Assembly: GCA_937894825.1 (NCBI GenBank)
Contig: CALCQT010000385.1
Span: forward strand, 1 to 5,761
Source: an uncultured Anaerolineaceae bacterium
Lineage (GTDB): Bacteria; Chloroflexota; Anaerolineae; Anaerolineales; Anaerolineaceae
DNA: 5,761 nt
Direction of reading: 5' to 3'
The translations under genes and the position numbers were made by a program. Positions within the stretch are counted from its first letter, which is position 1; each line of letters opens with the position of its first letter. Below, in pieces: positions 4,323 through 5,761 of this stretch. The notes beneath the pieces were generated by a model, which was not told where the DNA came from, did not search any database, and saw only the letters and a list, made by a program, of their open reading frames with translations.

Positions 4323-5388
4323 AATCAACAGTTATCACTTGATTTCGTTTGCTATCAGATGATTTCTTCCGCTTTATGCCGTTGGCTTCGGCCCATTCGG
4401 AATAAGTCATGTTCTTCGGCATTTTCTTTCCGGAATTGAACCAGTCCAGCGCGTCGTCCGGATCATATTCGATCGTCGTCGATCTGCAATTCGGGTGCAT
4501 AGGTGGAAAATTGGTTCCCGGACGTGCTTCCGAAAGGGGGAAGTGTTTCCCGTCCAGATCGGCGCAGACCGCGCTTGTGCGGCTGTCCAGGGTTGCGACG
4601 AATTCATATTCCTTCACGCCGGCGGCCTTATATGCGGCCTTTTCTGCTTCGTTGTGAAGGTGATTCGTTTCTGTCCTGATAAGCCGTTCAGCGTTCTTGT
4701 AGGACTGGCCCATTTTTTCGGATATTTCCTTCGACATGGCCACGATTCCCTTTCCCTGGATCAATCCCTGGGTTGTGATCTCCCGAAGGTTGAACAGAAG
4801 GGCCTGTTTGTTCTGCCACAGCCGATCCGAAAACATGGCGCCGGACCAGGGATAAGAAACGACGTTTTCAATCATTCCGGCGTTGATCTTTGCAAATTCA
4901 TTCAGAAAGCCGGCGCGGCATTGAATGTCGTACACCTTGCGATAATAGCTTTCGGTGAAGTTGTCGCCGAATTCTTCTTTCATTTGCTGGACGCCTTTTG
5001 TGAACAGGTCATTCAGGATCATGTCGATCTGGCTGTGTAGGGCTTCAAGGCGCGTTATAGAACTATTGGCCGATAATGCGTCAAGCTGTGCCGTCAATAG
5101 TGCCTTAATGCGCGGATCGGGTTCCTGTGCGATCCTGGTGACGTATTCCGCCAGGCTTGACTTCCATTCCTGGAATTCCTTCCGATTCAGAAGGCGGACG
5201 GCCTGTTCGTATGTCAGACCGTACTTGCCGGCATACCTGGAATAGAAGTCATTGATTTCCTTCCGGATAGACTTCGCCGCGCGCTGATATTCAGTGAAGG
5301 TCTTCGCCGAAAGGGCGGCCCCGCGAAGGTAGGCTTCATTTTCGCGTGTCAAGGCGCGTTCTAACCAGTATTGTTTACTGTTCTTCAT
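4321..5388 (-). CDS. Minor head protein, Mu gpF / SPP1 gp7 family
   Basis: This 355-residue protein is the minor head (head morphogenesis) protein, which in SPP1 associates with the portal inside the procapsid and affects DNA ejection. The N-terminal two thirds are helical and charged. The C-terminal Mu F-like domain is clear. RLIRTETNHLHNEAE (235-249) is its signature helix. ATLDSRTSAVCADLDGKHF (265-283) and NFPPMHPNCRSTT (293-305) carry Cys275, His282, His298 and Cys301, the conserved C/H residues of the family. The length is normal and the frame is intact, with no fused toxin domain. The ATG at 5388 overlaps the end of the portal gene by 14 bp. A GGTGG lies 5 nt upstream within portal codons, so translation is probably coupled. 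Its position matches yqbB next to yqbA in the skin element. A terminator-like hairpin starts at its stop codon. Confidence 0.92.
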   Translation of the reverse strand: MKNSKQYWLERALTRENEAYLRGAALSAKTFTEYQRAAKSIRKEINDFYSRYAGKYGLTYEQAVRLLNRKEFQEWKSSLAEYVTRIAQEPDPRIKALLTAQLDALSANSSITRLEALHSQIDMILNDLFTKGVQQMKEEFGDNFTESYYRKVYDIQCRAGFLNEFAKINAGMIENVVSYPWSGAMFSDRLWQNKQALLFNLREITTQGLIQGKGIVAMSKEISEKMGQSYKNAERLIRTETNHLHNEAEKAAYKAAGVKEYEFVATLDSRTSAVCADLDGKHFPLSEARPGTNFPPMHPNCRSTTIEYDPDDALDWFNSGKKMPKNMTYSEWAEANGIKRKKSSDSKRNQVITVD

Positions 5389-5761
5389 TTACGCCACCGC
5401 CGTTCTTGTCGTCGCCTGTGTCGGCTCCGGCATTAGCGCCCAGCGCGTCGTCGAATAGGCCGTTCCCGAATTCCTCCATAGCCTTTTTCTTTTCTTCCTC
5501 AATCCAGGAAAGTTCTTCTTCGACGTCCTGAACCCACGGGTGATTTTGAAGCTGTGTACGCTTCGAAATGATCCCTTCGCTGTTGCGGACGTTGGTGATC
5601 ACGTCGGTTTCGTTGACAGGCATATCCATATTGAAGATAATGTCGAACTGCTCGTTCGTGAAGTCGCCCTTCCCTGTTAATTGAAGATAGACGTCAATGA
5701 ACAGTTTCAGGCGCTGGAAGGTGTCTTTCAGTTCAGCCCCCAAGGATTCACAGTCGGCGTC
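5375..5761 (-). CDS. Portal protein, SPP1 gp6-like, C-terminal part (cut by window edge)
   Basis: These are the last 128 residues of the portal protein, the dodecameric ring at one head vertex through which DNA is packaged and ejected. The reading frame is open to the right edge, so the TTG codon at 5743 is internal and not a start. The visible part contains LKLFIDVYLQLTGKGDF, then FDIIFNMDMPVNETDVI and SEGIISKRTQLQNHPWVQD, and a Glu/Lys-rich helix. The 'F...D.P.NE...I...GIIS..T...NHPWV.D' pattern is the recognisable end of SPP1 gp6-type portals of Firmicutes phages. The extreme C-terminus is Asp/Gly/Asn-rich (DDALGANAGADTGDDKNGGG) and probably flexible. The stop overlaps the minor head protein gene by 14 bp. 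The terminase genes would be expected further right, outside the window. Confidence 0.9.
   Translation of the reverse strand, partial: DADCESLGAELKDTFQRLKLFIDVYLQLTGKGDFTNEQFDIIFNMDMPVNETDVITNVRNSEGIISKRTQLQNHPWVQDVEEELSWIEEEKKKAMEEFGNGLFDDALGANAGADTGDDKNGGGVNEEQ

Noticed and set aside
4203..4439. Possible small plus-strand gene across the 111-bp gap
   Set aside because: Most of it is antisense to the minor head protein gene. It also crosses the hairpin and has no family resemblance. I found no usable minus-strand small gene in the gap either.
4495..5040. Plus-strand open frame of 181 codons
   Set aside because: It is antisense to the minor head protein gene, is rich in Cys and Phe as expected from complementing charged codons, and has no plausible product.
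5743..5761. TTG at 5743 as a start codon for a separate 122-aa protein
   Set aside because: The frame continues open to the edge and the protein is clearly the C-terminal end of a portal.

Overview
The window is an ordinary but well-ordered phage head and head-tail-joining module, encoded entirely on the minus strand. Transcription runs from the right edge to the left edge. Base composition (near 50% GC by eye), strong AAGGAGG/AAGGTGG-type ribosome binding sites, GTG starts and the protein families point to a prophage or temperate myophage of a Firmicutes host. A Clostridia gut bacterium is the most likely host, but nothing in the window names a species. No integrase, lysis, replication or bacterial genes are present.

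In transcription order the genes are: the C-terminal end of an SPP1 gp6-type portal (cut by the right edge), a Mu gpF/SPP1 gp7-type minor head protein, a 111-bp gap, a GP20-type scaffold, the major capsid protein, and a small protein with a HeH/Rho-N-like C-terminus. After these come a head-tail adaptor, a head-closure protein, an HK97 gp10-family protein, a tail terminator, a conserved 66-aa protein, and the N-terminal end of a contractile tail sheath (cut by the left edge). The order resembles the yqb genes of the Bacillus subtilis skin element and the xkd genes of PBSX. The sheath indicates a contractile tail, and the complete head set indicates a DNA-packaging phage rather than a headless tailocin.

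The genes work as an assembly line. Portal, minor head protein, scaffold and capsid build the procapsid. The adaptor and head-closure proteins build the neck. The gp10-family protein and the terminator cap the tail, and the sheath surrounds the tube encoded further downstream. Almost all genes are joined by overlaps or very short gaps, so most are probably translationally coupled.

The one clear regulatory structure lies in the 111-bp gap. A short GC hairpin followed by a T run directly abuts the minor head protein stop codon and looks like an intrinsic terminator. A possible promoter overlaps it and could restart transcription for the scaffold and capsid. I found no hidden defence system, CRISPR array, tRNA or mobile element, and there is no gene-free stretch over 300 bases.
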